Source of the DNA: Mycteria americana | Lineage: Eukaryota > Chordata > Aves > Ciconiiformes > Ciconiidae | DNA: 64,000 nucleotides | Assembly (NCBI RefSeq): GCF_035582795.1 | Contig: NC_134372.1 | Span: 39,656,316 to 39,720,315 of the forward strand | Direction of reading: 5' to 3' | Part shown: one piece after another, positions 22,701 to 33,622 of the stretch | How positions within the stretch are numbered: the first letter of the stretch is position 1 | Layout of the letters: every line of letters begins with the position of its first letter | The notes under the pieces: generated by a model | The model's database searches: none | What the model was told of the DNA's origin: nothing | Seen by the model: only the letters and a program-made list of their open reading frames with translations | Position numbers and translations under genes: made by a program

Positions 22701-25700
22701 CAAAGTGGTTTCTGATGTCGGTCTTCCCTGCTTGTCTGATCCCCTCCATTGCACAAATCTCATTGCTGGCTGAGATGGGTATCTCTGCTCAAGCTCATGT
22801 GGTATTTGCTGTCAACACAGCAGTGTGGATACACCCCAAACCACATGTGCCCAAACATGTATTTGATGCAATTACTGCTAGCATAGGTCCTCTGGAAAAG
22901 TAAACTCTCCCTACTACGAGTTGCTGATGCTTTACTTTCTTATTATTAGTAAAGGGATGGGGCGTGTTTGGCTGTGTCGCACATCATCACAGAAATCTGT
23001 GCACTTCAGAATACTTTCCCATTCTGATCTTGGACAAGGAGAAACGAAAGAGGTCAGATCTGTGGACTGAAGCCATGCTGCTGACTTAAAGCTTGTCACC
23101 TCAGCAAATAGACGCTGAATGGTGTCTTATTTTGAGTCAGATCTTTTCTCTGCTTTGCAGGATAGACTGTCGCTTGTAAGTGTATGTGTGTGTGGAATTG
23201 CAGCAATTGGAAAGAGTGGAAGATCTGAGAACTGCTTTGAGGATCCTTTGGGAAGAGCAGTCGTTTGTGTTAAAAGACACCTTTTCTGAGGCCCAGAACA
23301 TACTTACTGGAACCGTATTTGCATTTCTGGATGGACTGGGTATACTGAGAGTCTGTCAGTGCACAAAAATAGAGTAGCAGATACTTTTTTTTAATTACTA
23401 AACATATTTGACCTGTCTCATATGAGCTTGGTCCTGACTGTTCCAGGTACAAAGTAACTAATTCCTTTTGACTTCAGCAAGCATTCCAGGTGCCCCACTT
23501 AGTATCTCTAAGGACCAGGACTGTAATTCTTATATCTGCATTGTGGAGAGCAAATAATCACTTAATTCTTGTCAAACCTGGTGTCAGCTGTTTTAGTGTA
23601 CTTCTTTTAGCAATTCTGTTGTGGTGCGAAAGCTTACTAAATACCCAACTTCCCTTTTTTTGCTGTTTGACCTAACGAAAATGTCTGTCTGTCTCGCTTC
23701 CATCTCTAACCCTAGGGCTTAATGTACCAAGATGCATCAAGATGGGGGATAACATTACAGACTTACGTACAGCTTACCATGTTGGAGCAGCATACCAGAC
23801 CAATGGTAAATAAACATATTTTTCTTTTAATTTAAAAAAGAATTAGATACAGTTATGAGTAATAAATACTTTTAACCTTCTATCATCCAAAAGTTAGGTT
23901 GTTGTTTGCGTTCTGTCTTTGTTCCTGCAGTGAGTATGAATTTTTATGGTGCAAAGACATTGTTGATATGCTCAACGTGTTCCAGGAGTGAAACATCTGC
24001 CTCCTACCTGCTCAGAACTTTTACTTCCCCAAACGAATACTGCTTTTTTTGCACCACCCTTATGAGCTAGACGTGCACAAATCTCTTCATCATCACATGT
24101 CAGTGACTTGCCTGTAGTTGGTCTCTATATAAATTTAGCTATTTCAAATCTTTGGCAAACATTAGGTAATCTTAAAGATAGCGTTAGTATTCATTCTACT
24201 GTTCCATGCTGTCTAGCACAAATTTAGCCATTGCTTCTTGTGTTTATCCAAAATACTTCCACTAAAATTTTCTATTGCTTTTTTTCAGATGGCTTACATC
24301 CTTTTTTTCTTGTAATTTTTTTCTTTTTCTGTATTGATTCACACACTCTACCTTTTTATCAAGAGCTGTTCATTTCTCTTTCCTTAAAACACCTTTTGCT
24401 ACATTCTCTGCTAAATCTTCCATTCCCTGATTACAAGATCTGATCGTGGGTGGCACACTTGTATCTTAATGATTGTTCTTGCATTATATTTTCCAAGTTT
24501 GTGTCAGGGCAAACTTTCAGAAGAACCACATATGATAGTGATACCACACATATAATCATTAGCTTTTTGGAAGAGGTGTTTTTTCAAGATAATAGAAATC
24601 TCATTCTGTTGCAGAAAATGTTCATTTAAAAATTCCTGAGGATCGCCCTGCATTTTAATCTGTGCCTTGCTGTCATTTGCCATTTGAGCCTTGCTGGAGC
24701 AATTGTTGCTTTTGTGGTCATTAACGTGCAAGAATGCCTGGTTGGAAAGAGCTCTGCCAGAGTTGCCTTGCTCTGCAGGGGCCAGAGAGTGTCAGAGAAT
24801 CTCTCTTCTCCAAAATGAAGCGCTGTTTGAACACGTGCAGGACTGGCTAAGGCAGCAGTACTTTGTCACTTGTAATTATTTCTTTAAAAAGTTCTGTTTT
24901 CTTGTTACAGTTTTTCTGATGTTAGGCCTGTGCTGTTGACACAGTAACACACCTGAAGGTGGCAGCAACTCAGGTAGCAATAGTTCCTGTTGCTCTGCAG
25001 ATCCCAAGTGGATTGCTACTTTTTTGTCCCCCCTAGTTAACTTCAGCTGCTCAGTTGAATGCTTCCACAGTTACCTTTGAAACTTGCGTATGAATAACAA
25101 CTTAGTTACATAGGTGTTTAATAACGCAGCGACCATAAGCAAGATTAAGAATACTTGTTTTTGTGGTTCCCGCCCTCCCAGTAAATTTTTTTATCACAAG
25201 ATCTGGAAGAACTGAAAATGTTATGTATTTCATAATGTAAAGGACATGATGTGCAATATGAGCTTGAAAAGAAACAAACGTGCTGAAAAATGTAAACTAG
25301 TCAGTAACTGTCAAGTTTTATTTTGTAGATTTCCCCTGTAAGAATGATGGAGCGATCAATTCACAGTGCAAAATACATTTTTGTAGAAAATTTGTATCGA
25401 AGGTATGGTATATAGTTTTCTACTTTACTTTCTTGGCTTAATTAGATTAAAAAAATACATATAATTGACTGATGATTTCTTTGGTAATTTGCATCTAAGT
25501 GGTCTGTGAAATCTGTCAGTTCTTTGTTGGAGTGGCAGTGTGTTTTGTATGGGACGTGGTGTCCACTGGTAGAATAAAACCTGTAGGACATGGGTCAGGC
25601 AAGAGCCTTTTTCAGAAGTGCTCTTGTGTATTTAGAACATCTTGTTATTTAGAACACCATTTAAAGTTATCTGCTCTCCAGCTGAATACAAAAGTCTTGC

Positions 25701-28700
25701 TTAAATCAAAGCAGAGGCTTACTGAACAGGTCAAAACCATGGGGATACAAGGAATAACACTGTAGGAGGGAGAGAACTAGATAGCATTATCCAGCCTAGC
25801 ATCCAGGATTGGCATTTCTTGCAAGCAGGAACTCGAGTGACAAGCGTTCCAGCCCTCATGCCATTGCTCAGAATCAGGATTCACAGGGTCAAAGTAGCCT
25901 GAAAACCTTGATAGGCCAGTGAGTAAAGAAAGAACAAGAGCTATTTGTCTCTAAATGTCACTTTCTGAATCAGGTCCCCACCCCCAGGTGTGCTTGGGCC
26001 AGAGGTAGAGCAATTGGGCCTAATCCAGGTTATTTTGTTCCGGGGGATAAGATTGTGGCCCGAGATAGAAAAAGCATTTACCACCTGGCCAATGTGTAAC
26101 TCATCCATCCCATACTAACTACAGTAGTGCAGTAATCAGCACTGGTATTTTTTGTTTTGTTTAGACTGCTGACCTTATATTGAGAAGTGTATGTAACAGA
26201 TTGTTGTTTTAATGGATTTTTCAGTGGTCTTAAAGGACAAAACCAGTTTCTCACTGCAGTCTGCAGGGAGAATGGCTGCATGCCACAAGATGGCATTCAT
26301 GCTACATAAGCTCCTAGTCTGTTACTGGAAGTGCTTTGAAAGTTGAGACACACACTGTAAGATGTGAGGCAAACAGAAAGAGACATTATTTATCCCAGTC
26401 TGTATGCAGTGGAAATGTACTGGAATGTCTTTCTCGTTTTTAATTACTGGGGTTTTTTTTCCTCATTGTTGACAAAGTGCTTTTGTCCCGAAGACTGAGA
26501 ACTTTGTTGCTATGAGGCTAAGTGTGCTTGTGTCAACTCTATGTATTAATTTTGTAATAACATTTTTAAGGGCATCTAAGATGTTTCGTGGCTTCAGCAC
26601 TTTTTAATGTTGGACAGAAGGCATTTGCTTGGTTTTGTTACAGCAAGCTAGAAGCCAGGTGATGCTAGCAATAGCAAACCAAAATATGATATAAGGGTGT
26701 GTAAAAGGATTATAAATAAAACAAGGAAAACTTGGGGCTACATGAAAATAGCCATTTTGAGTCACATTAAAAAAATAAGTAAATCTGTCCTCCCTCATGT
26801 CCTGTTTCCAGTGGTGGCCAGAAGTATTTGAAAAGAGTGTAAGAACAGGGTAAGCATTTATGATAATTTCTGAGTATATCCAGTAACTTATGGTTTAGGG
26901 ACTTCCTTATTCAGGAGTGGTTTCTCTGTATTTAGTAACCCACAGGGAATTTCTTTTCCATGAACTTGTCCAGTTTCCCCCCTAAGCTTGTGTAAACCTT
27001 TAGTTTCCAGGACATCCTATGGCAAGCAGTTCTATAGCTTTACTCCATATTGTTTGATCACTGCCCTATCCTTATGTGTCGTAGTTCTTTAAAGATCAAC
27101 TAGACATCTCCAAAACTAATACTTCTGTGTACAGGAAAGAAAACTGCCTATAAGAAAAGGCAGGATGATAATGGGAGTATGGAAATAGTAGTAAGCACAA
27201 CTACAGCAGAAACAAAGTCCATTTCAGAGTTCTGAAAGCATGTGAAATGTTGTGCTAGGAGAAAGTATTGTAATGTAGAGGCAGTACCCCTGGGACTTAA
27301 AACAACTACTGCAGAGCCCGTATTAGGAGTTAGGGAAAGTCATCTTAGTAACTGCAGGTTTGTTCATCTGCCTCAGTATTTAGCACAACTTCAGAGAAAA
27401 TGATGAAGGAAAGTATAATTAAAGCTTTGGACAAAATGTAAAGTCAGTGACCAACAACATATCCCGTTAGACTAATCTAGTAATTGTGTTTTGTAACATT
27501 CCACACCCACCCCACCCCCCCAAACAAAGGCATTCTCATCAATCTGAACTGAAGTTATGTATTTATCAAGGAGGTTTTGGGAGGCTTCAATGAATGATTA
27601 TTTGTAAGCGCAGAAGCTGGTGTGTAATGTGATGGGAAGTCCCACTGAAGGGAGATACTGAAAGGGACGTATTAGGCTGGAAGGAGGTTACTCATGTTGG
27701 ATCAGCTTTTGGATTGGTGCTTTGGTACAAAGGGTGAGAGTATGCTAATAAACTCTGTCATTCAGTTGAACCGACAACAGAAATTTCAACTATAAGATGA
27801 AAGATTGTAAGTTGAAAAGCAGAAATATAGATATCTTTTAATATATTTATAGATAAATAAAAATTGATCACAAAATAATGCTAGTATTGTGTAGCCCAGA
27901 GAAGAGTAAATGTGACTTTTGGAAGTATCTGGCAAAGGGCTTCCAGGAGGGAGATGGAAATATTGGTGCTTTTGTACACATTTTTTATGAGAGCTTTTTA
28001 ACATTACTTTTTACGCTTCTAACTGCTTGTTCATGATCTATGAACTAAAACTGAAACAGGTGTGAAGTTGAGATACTGGCATGATCACAAGAATGGAAAG
28101 CCTGTTTAAAGAGACAAACCCAGCTTGACATATTTGTATGGAAAAGTTGGGAGAATACACTTGTCACCTATGGGCACACTGGGTGCAAACACAAAAAATG
28201 GGAGTTATTGAAATTGCAAGACCGTAGTAACAGAAGACTAATTAGATACAGAATGGCTGTGGATACATTAAGGGCTAAAAATTAGAAGATGGTGTCTTAG
28301 CTATAAGAGGAACAAAGAGAAAATACAAACTTTACACTTGATAGTTTATGTAGAAGGATAATAGTGCCCTGTGGCAGGGGAAAAGCCTTATAACTTAAAA
28401 TGATTGCTTCCCATGCTGTGTTTTTTTTGTTCAACTGCTGCATGAAAATTTTAAAAATCATTCTGTAACTAAACAGATTTTGCAAAGGAAAATTCCTTTG
28501 TAACTTCCAGAGGCTTTTTCTTTCCTTGTTCCTATTTCCTAGAAGGAATCTCCTGTCTCTGTAGGGTAGTGATCCTAAGTCTTGTGCAGGTTAGTTAACA
28601 CGCAAAAATCATGCAGAGAACACAGGAAAGGTTGTCCATGGTAGAAACTGAATGATGCCTGTCTGATGGAAGGTCTGGAAAACAAAACTGACCTGACGTA

Positions 28701-31700
28701 TCTTTAAACTTTGCTGAAAATGTTATCAAAAAACCCCCTGAGGCTCAAGCTATTCAACAGGTATCTTCAGCAAAGGGACTGTTAAATAGCTGTATGGAAG
28801 GTATTTTCCCATTAAAAGCATGTAAAAATGAAATAGAACTTTTTTTATTCAAAATAAGACTCAGACTGAACGGGGTAAGCATGCTGCAAAGAGCAAAGGT
28901 TATCTTCTGCTTTCTTTTCTGTCAGAGAAAGTATTGTTTAGGGTCCCCATCTTGGAGAAGAATCCCTTGTTATCTCTAGTCTACACAAGCTCTTCTCCTT
29001 TAGGAAAATCATTAGTTTAAGCAAGGGATGAAGAACTGTGTGAATATGAGGAATAGCAGCTCTTCTTTGATCCAATGTCACTCAGTATTTGTGTTTTGGC
29101 TTTGCAGGCCTTTTCCCAGAGAGAGAAATAGAGTAAGATTTACGACGATGATGGAAGGCTTAAATTGTCAGCAATTGCTGTGAGCTTCTCCGGCATGCAG
29201 AGATATGCATGAGTGTCCAAGTTCTTACTGCGATTGCACATCTGAGTTTAGCACTGAAACACGGTCATGTTAGGTGTAAAACTGTAGAATTATTTTAAGT
29301 GTGTGCACGTGAGTATGCATGGTATGTTATAGGGTAAGCACTACCGATTGACTTTGTCCCATTTGAATTTATAGTTATTTATGATATAAAGCTTGTTCCA
29401 TTCATGTTTAACTTTTGCAGTAAAAACTTTACTTGATAGGAGTCAAATGACAGCAAACTCTGGAAATGCAAACACCCTTTTGTGCCTTATACATTACCTG
29501 TATCTTTATGGATCTTGAGCCTGATCCAGAATCCTCACAGGATTAGCCAGGGGATTCCACTGACACAGGGAAGGCAGAGGCATGTTGTCTGTAGGGCAGG
29601 TCAATGCAGAATTGACCTGGATGTATCTGTCTTTTAGGGTAAGAATAGTGGGGCTTTTTCTGATTTCTAATTCCTTTTGACTTTCCTGTTCTCCCCATAT
29701 ATATCTTGGAGAAAAGTGGCAGAATCGGTAATTGGCTTTATGTATATGCCTGCTACCCAGAAATGTATACAATTGATATATTAGAAGAATAGCAGTGAAT
29801 TGTGTTATCCCATTTCTTGGGTGCTTTGGGAGGCAAGATATTCAGCTGGATGGCAGATAAAGAAGGGAGGTGGTACGAATACGGGTTTTACTTTCTTGCA
29901 TACTTAAGTGGAAATATCTTTCCGGATTATCTTTACTCAGTTTTGCCAGTGATCAAAGCATGTTGCCAGAAGAATGGTTTAGAAATCTGTGGAATCTTTC
30001 TTCAGCACTATTGAAAATGTTGCAACTGGTCTTAATCATTCAGCTGGAGAGGATAGGACCCTCTCAACCCCATTTCTTTTTTTATATTTTTATTGCAGAG
30101 GCATTTAGGAAAGCGTGTGGAGTATGTGTTACTGTCACCAGTTTTGAAGACAGAATAATGCAAAACTAGTAATATTTGACTATTTAGGTATATGGTAATA
30201 AGTGAAAATTACGATACTAGTAAAAACATTATATGTGATTCTTAATATGTCCTCTGTGGACTCCCTTTTACATGAGTTGTTTGATATTTTGTTATTCTTA
30301 CTGAGATAACTTTGGGACAGTTGTCTCCAGTATTGTCTATACTCTCTGAATGCGGAGTTCAAATTAAACATGTTGAATATTTCAGTATTCTTTCCACAAA
30401 TATTTCTTACAGTGGGAGTAAATTTTATTTACACAGTATCATTATTTTTTCCACTGCTCTTTACTATGGCTTCTGTAATGAATTGTCAGTGCTGCTTAAT
30501 AAATCAAGCCTTTCTGGTGACATGCACTGCAGTAGTTCAAATATATTTGAAATGATCCTGATATAAAGAACTTGAGCAATAAATACCATTGACACTAATT
30601 TGTTGTTATTGTATAAATGTCAACATGGTAATGTTTTTCTTCTTAGTCACCAAGTAATTATTTCTTAACTGTAGTGGGAAAAATAATTAATGTTTGTAAC
30701 TGTTAATAATAGAAACTTCGTGTTAGTAAGTACTCTTTTTTTTAAAAAAAAAGAAAAAGGTTTGGTCTTTCTATTGTATAAACAATGCTTTATGAGGCCT
30801 TCAATTTGGGTGGGCGTAATCTTGGTCTTGTTTGCATTTCACATATGCCGGAGTAAATTGGGAGTAATTCTAGTCAGGTGAAAAAAATTATGAGTTTAGA
30901 ATTGATGTGTGCATGCTGTTCAGTGAGTGATGACTTTTTTGTTTATTCAGCGGAAAAATGCCAGAGGTGGATTATGTTGTCCTAACTGAATGGTTTGACT
31001 GGATCCAGAACAACACTGACGTTGCAGTTGATTTGATAGGTAAAATTTTAATGGGATCTGGAGGGGCATGTTTGTAGGTGGGTTTCTTTACTGGGAGAAA
31101 AAAGAATTCTTGTTTCCTGGGTCATAAATAATCACATTATTCAGTATAATTGTGGTTGCAATGTGTAGCATCAGACAGCATGAATTTGTGGATAATTCAT
31201 GGACTGATTAACAGTAATGCCGAAGGGGGAGGTTCAGTGGTGGTACCCAAGCCAGGATTCTTTCCTTCTATAGTTTGTGAAGTTAAGTTTCTTCTTTGCT
31301 TTTAAAGCTGATCCTGAAACATAATGATTATAATTTTTGTTATGGTAGTTTATCTGCAGACTTCTCCTGAAGTTTGTTATGAGAGGTTAAAGAGAAGATG
31401 CAGAGAAGAGGAAAAGATCATTCCTCTGGTAAGGAATTCCTTCAACATATGTGGTTACAATGAGCTTTAAAAACATAATGATTCCAATCTAAATACTAAA
31501 ATCATATCCTAAGTATATTGCCAAAATGTGGTGCTGCTGTTTCCATTGCAAATTAAAACTTCAGTATTTAATTTTGATTTATTTTATAAAAATGATCTGT
31601 TGTGCACACTGGCTTTCCCAAGCGTTACATTTTAGTAATCAGTGTAGTATAGCTGACTGTTTAGGTGCAGTATTAATCAACTGTTAATCTTCTCTAAGAT

Positions 31701-33286
31701 GTAAAAAGGCAATTGCTTTTCTATCATTAAATGGCATAAAAGCACCCAGTTGAAGCAGAAATACCTGTGCATGCAGGTGCTGAAGATTTATGTGGGCACT
31801 TTCTGTTGTCTGCTATTACTAGGATGTTTATGCCTGAAAAGTGTCTCTGCTTGTGTCTGAAAACAAGCAACTTCTGGAAAATTGTTAGCATGGGAATCTG
31901 CTTAAAAATAAACTGTAGTAATTGAATGATCACTTTCTGTGTCTCAGTTACAGAATGGCCCTTCGTTAAACAAGTTTTCTCCTAAAGAAAGCCTAACCAG
32001 AAATAAATGTAGTTACTGAAGACATACTGTATACTACAAATGTATCTCTGGTGTTGGGTAGTTCAGTAGAAGCAATTGTCAGTTGAAGATATATGTAAAG
32101 AGCTAAATTTTGGGCCATGTGAAATTTTGCCTTGGAGAATAAATCCTTGCTATAATGGATTTGAAGAGACATTGTGTTACTCCACAGCTCTACTGAGGGG
32201 TGGGCAATTACGAATGAAAAATGTTAAGTGGTCTCCATGAAAAAAACCTAATAGTTGATGACAGGTGGAAATGCTTTTAGAGGAAATTGAGTCAGAGTTA
32301 GGAGAAAGTGAACTGGGAATTTCAGGAAAATGTATTGACACAGAAAGTGCCTTCAATGCATATTCTTTGCAGTCTTGCCCTTTTTGTCCTTACTTCTCTT
32401 TCTTGTATTTTTCTCTGTAAAATCTTGAGCCAGATTATCCTATGGGAGAGAAATGTGGTCCTTGATCTTAAAAGGAGCTGAGAGCCCTGTGTTCCTTTAA
32501 GCTCTGTGTCTTTGAGGTTCTTCATGGAGTAAAACCTTATACTGGGAATTAGTTTTTCTCAGAAACCTTCTGATGCCTTTTATTTTTGTTAGTGGAAATA
32601 TCTGATGCTGGCTTTTATATGTAGTTCTTAACTACTTACCAAATGTATAAAAATTGCAGTGTGTGTTTCATCCCTGGGCATACAGGTTATTTGAATGCCT
32701 CTTTTCTAGGAATATTTAGAAGCTATTCATCAGCTCTATGAAGACTGGCTCATTAAACATACACTATTCAAAGTTTCCTGCCCAGTGCTTGTGAGTATCA
32801 CTTTAGTTACAACCAATTAAGCATATGGAGGATTGTACTCTCCAAATACTAAGAGTGTTATTTAGTGGTAAAAGTAAATAAATCTGCTTTTCTAATAACC
32901 TTTGGAGAAGGAAAATCTCAGAAAAATGTTTACAGCTATGCCAAGTGTATAGCATAAAAGTCTGGTCTTCCATCTCTGGTAGAATTTGAGGGGCTGTTCA
33001 CTGTGATTGTTTGCAGGATCAGACATGTAGCTTTTTAATGAATGCCAAATTCTGAACAGAAAGGTAACTGGACAGATCTCTAGGAGTATATCTGTTTGGC
33101 TTCAGTGGTACTCCTGTTCTATTTTGCTCAAAAGCAAACATGTTTTATGGTGTCATTATTTCTAATGTTCATCATCTTCTTTTCAAGGTTATTGGAGCTG
33201 ACCATGACATGCAGAAAATGGTAGAAAAGTATGAAGAAAACCGGGACCAAATACTAAATCCATATAATATGCAACACCATTTATAG
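18647..33286 (+). CDS. TK2: TK2, mitochondrial thymidine/deoxycytidine kinase (complete, 284 aa)
   Basis: Ten plus-strand coding exons join in phase: 18647-18821, 19706-19743, 20623-20697, 22109-22162, 23716-23805, 25329-25402, 30951-31039, 31349-31428, 32710-32790 and 33188-33286. The enzyme phosphorylates thymidine, deoxycytidine and deoxyuridine in the mitochondrial matrix, feeding dNTP pools for mtDNA. Residues 1-58 are Arg/Ala/Gly-rich with almost no acidic residues, fitting a mitochondrial presequence. Visible motifs are the P-loop GNIASGKTT (76-84), LTEPVTKW, the E-R-S motif of the deoxynucleoside kinase family (152-154), EWFDW, and the basic [12 protein letters not shown] (213-221). 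Human TK2 is 265 aa; the extra length is mostly in the presequence. No truncation or lost catalytic motif is seen. Confidence 0.97.
19706..19743 (+). CDS. TK2: TK2 coding exon 2
   Basis: A 38-nt exon reading (T)AT AAA CAT... as [13 protein letters not shown], the charged linker before the kinase core. The acceptor is TTCTAG|A and the donor GTT|GTAAGT. It is assigned by phase and by the strong donor, since the linker is poorly conserved. Confidence 0.8.
20623..20697 (+). CDS. TK2: TK2 coding exon 3 (P-loop)
   Basis: It encodes [18 protein letters not shown] followed by AQTTSIE, with the ATP-binding P-loop. The acceptor is AATCAG|ATT and the donor GAG|GTACTG, phase 0; 25 codons. Confidence 0.96.
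22109..22162 (+). CDS. TK2: TK2 coding exon 4
   Basis: It encodes [18 protein letters not shown], including the Glu-Pro and Trp substrate-site residues of the family. The donor is CTG|GTAAGT. The acceptor AATGAG|GTT is weak but fixed by phase and conservation. Confidence 0.93.
23716..23805 (+). CDS. TK2: TK2 coding exon 5
   Basis: It encodes [20 protein letters not shown] then [10 protein letters not shown], the family's conserved substrate-binding helix. The acceptor is CCCTAG|GGC and the donor ATG|GTAAAT, phase 0. Confidence 0.96.
25329..25402 (+). CDS. TK2: TK2 coding exon 6
   Basis: It encodes [20 protein letters not shown] then NLYR, with the ERS motif. The acceptor is TTGTAG|ATT and the donor GAAG|GTATGG, phase 2. 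Confidence 0.96.
26930..27080 (-). mobile_element. decayed CR1 LINE fragment
   Basis: Plus-strand words such as 'aatttcttttccatgaactt', 'catcctatggcaagcagttc' and a following pyrimidine-rich stretch match the antisense of the 3' region of bird CR1 elements as I remember it. It is highly diverged and truncated, in TK2 intron 6. Confidence 0.6.
28215..28325 (+). mobile_element. possible decayed CR1 LINE fragment
   Basis: The words 'aatggctgtggatacatta' and 'aaaaattagaagatggtgtc' resemble the conserved CR1 3' body. The match is short and diverged. Confidence 0.35.
30951..31039 (+). CDS. TK2: TK2 coding exon 7
   Basis: It encodes [20 protein letters not shown] then [10 protein letters not shown]. 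The acceptor is ATTCAG|CGG and the donor ATAG|GTAAAA, phase 1. The intron before it is the longest in the gene, at 5.5 kb. Confidence 0.96.
31349..31428 (+). CDS. TK2: TK2 coding exon 8 (LID)
   Basis: It encodes [20 protein letters not shown] then EEKIIPL, with the Arg-rich LID that closes over the phosphate donor. The acceptor is GGTAG|TTT and the donor CTG|GTAAGG. Confidence 0.96.
32710..32790 (+). CDS. TK2: TK2 coding exon 9
   Basis: It encodes [20 protein letters not shown] then KVSCPVL, 27 codons, phase 0 at both ends. The acceptor is TTCTAG|GAA and the donor CTT|GTGAGT. Confidence 0.96.
33188..33286 (+). CDS. TK2: TK2 coding exon 10 with stop
   Basis: It encodes [20 protein letters not shown] then [12 protein letters not shown] and ends in TAG. 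The acceptor is TTCAAG|GTT. The C-terminus is variable in the family. Confidence 0.95.
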   Translation, partial: VIGADHDMQKMVEKYEENRDQILNPYNMQHHL

Positions 33287-33599
33287 ATGTCTGCGGTTGT
33301 ATTTTAAAAAACATGTTTTTTAAACATGTATTTTAAAAAACATGAATTCTGATTTGGGGGCAATTTTGAGTATATTCAGTATTTCTAAATGGTTTTTGCT
33401 ATTGAATTATGCTTTGTAGAATGTTGTGGACTTACTGCTATGAAATGTTCAGAAACAAGTCAGAAACAGAATATAAGCCAATTCCCTTTAATGTTTTTAC
33501 ATTCTCCATCAGCTTTACTGTGTCAATATGGTTCATATGGCTATTTCTCCCATTTCCCACTTCACTGCTGCTTTCTATAAGTAACCTAAGTTGTTGCTT

Positions 33600-33622
33600 C
33601 CCCCCCCCCCCCCCCCCCCCCC
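33600..33622 (+). repeat. poly-C tract, 23 bases
   Basis: An uninterrupted run of 23 C on the TK2 sense strand, 314 nt after the stop, followed by AAGACAACC. The count may be affected by sequencing slippage. Such C-rich 3' UTR runs can bind poly(C)-binding proteins. Confidence 0.9.

Larger units (their letters stand above)
18822..33187 (+). other. TK2: TK2 introns 1-9
   Basis: The introns hold no second gene that I can support. The largest gap (25403-30950) contains decayed CR1-type LINE sequence around 26930-27080 and possibly 28230-28320. Several short ORFs in these introns lack splice support or family resemblance. Confidence 0.7.
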
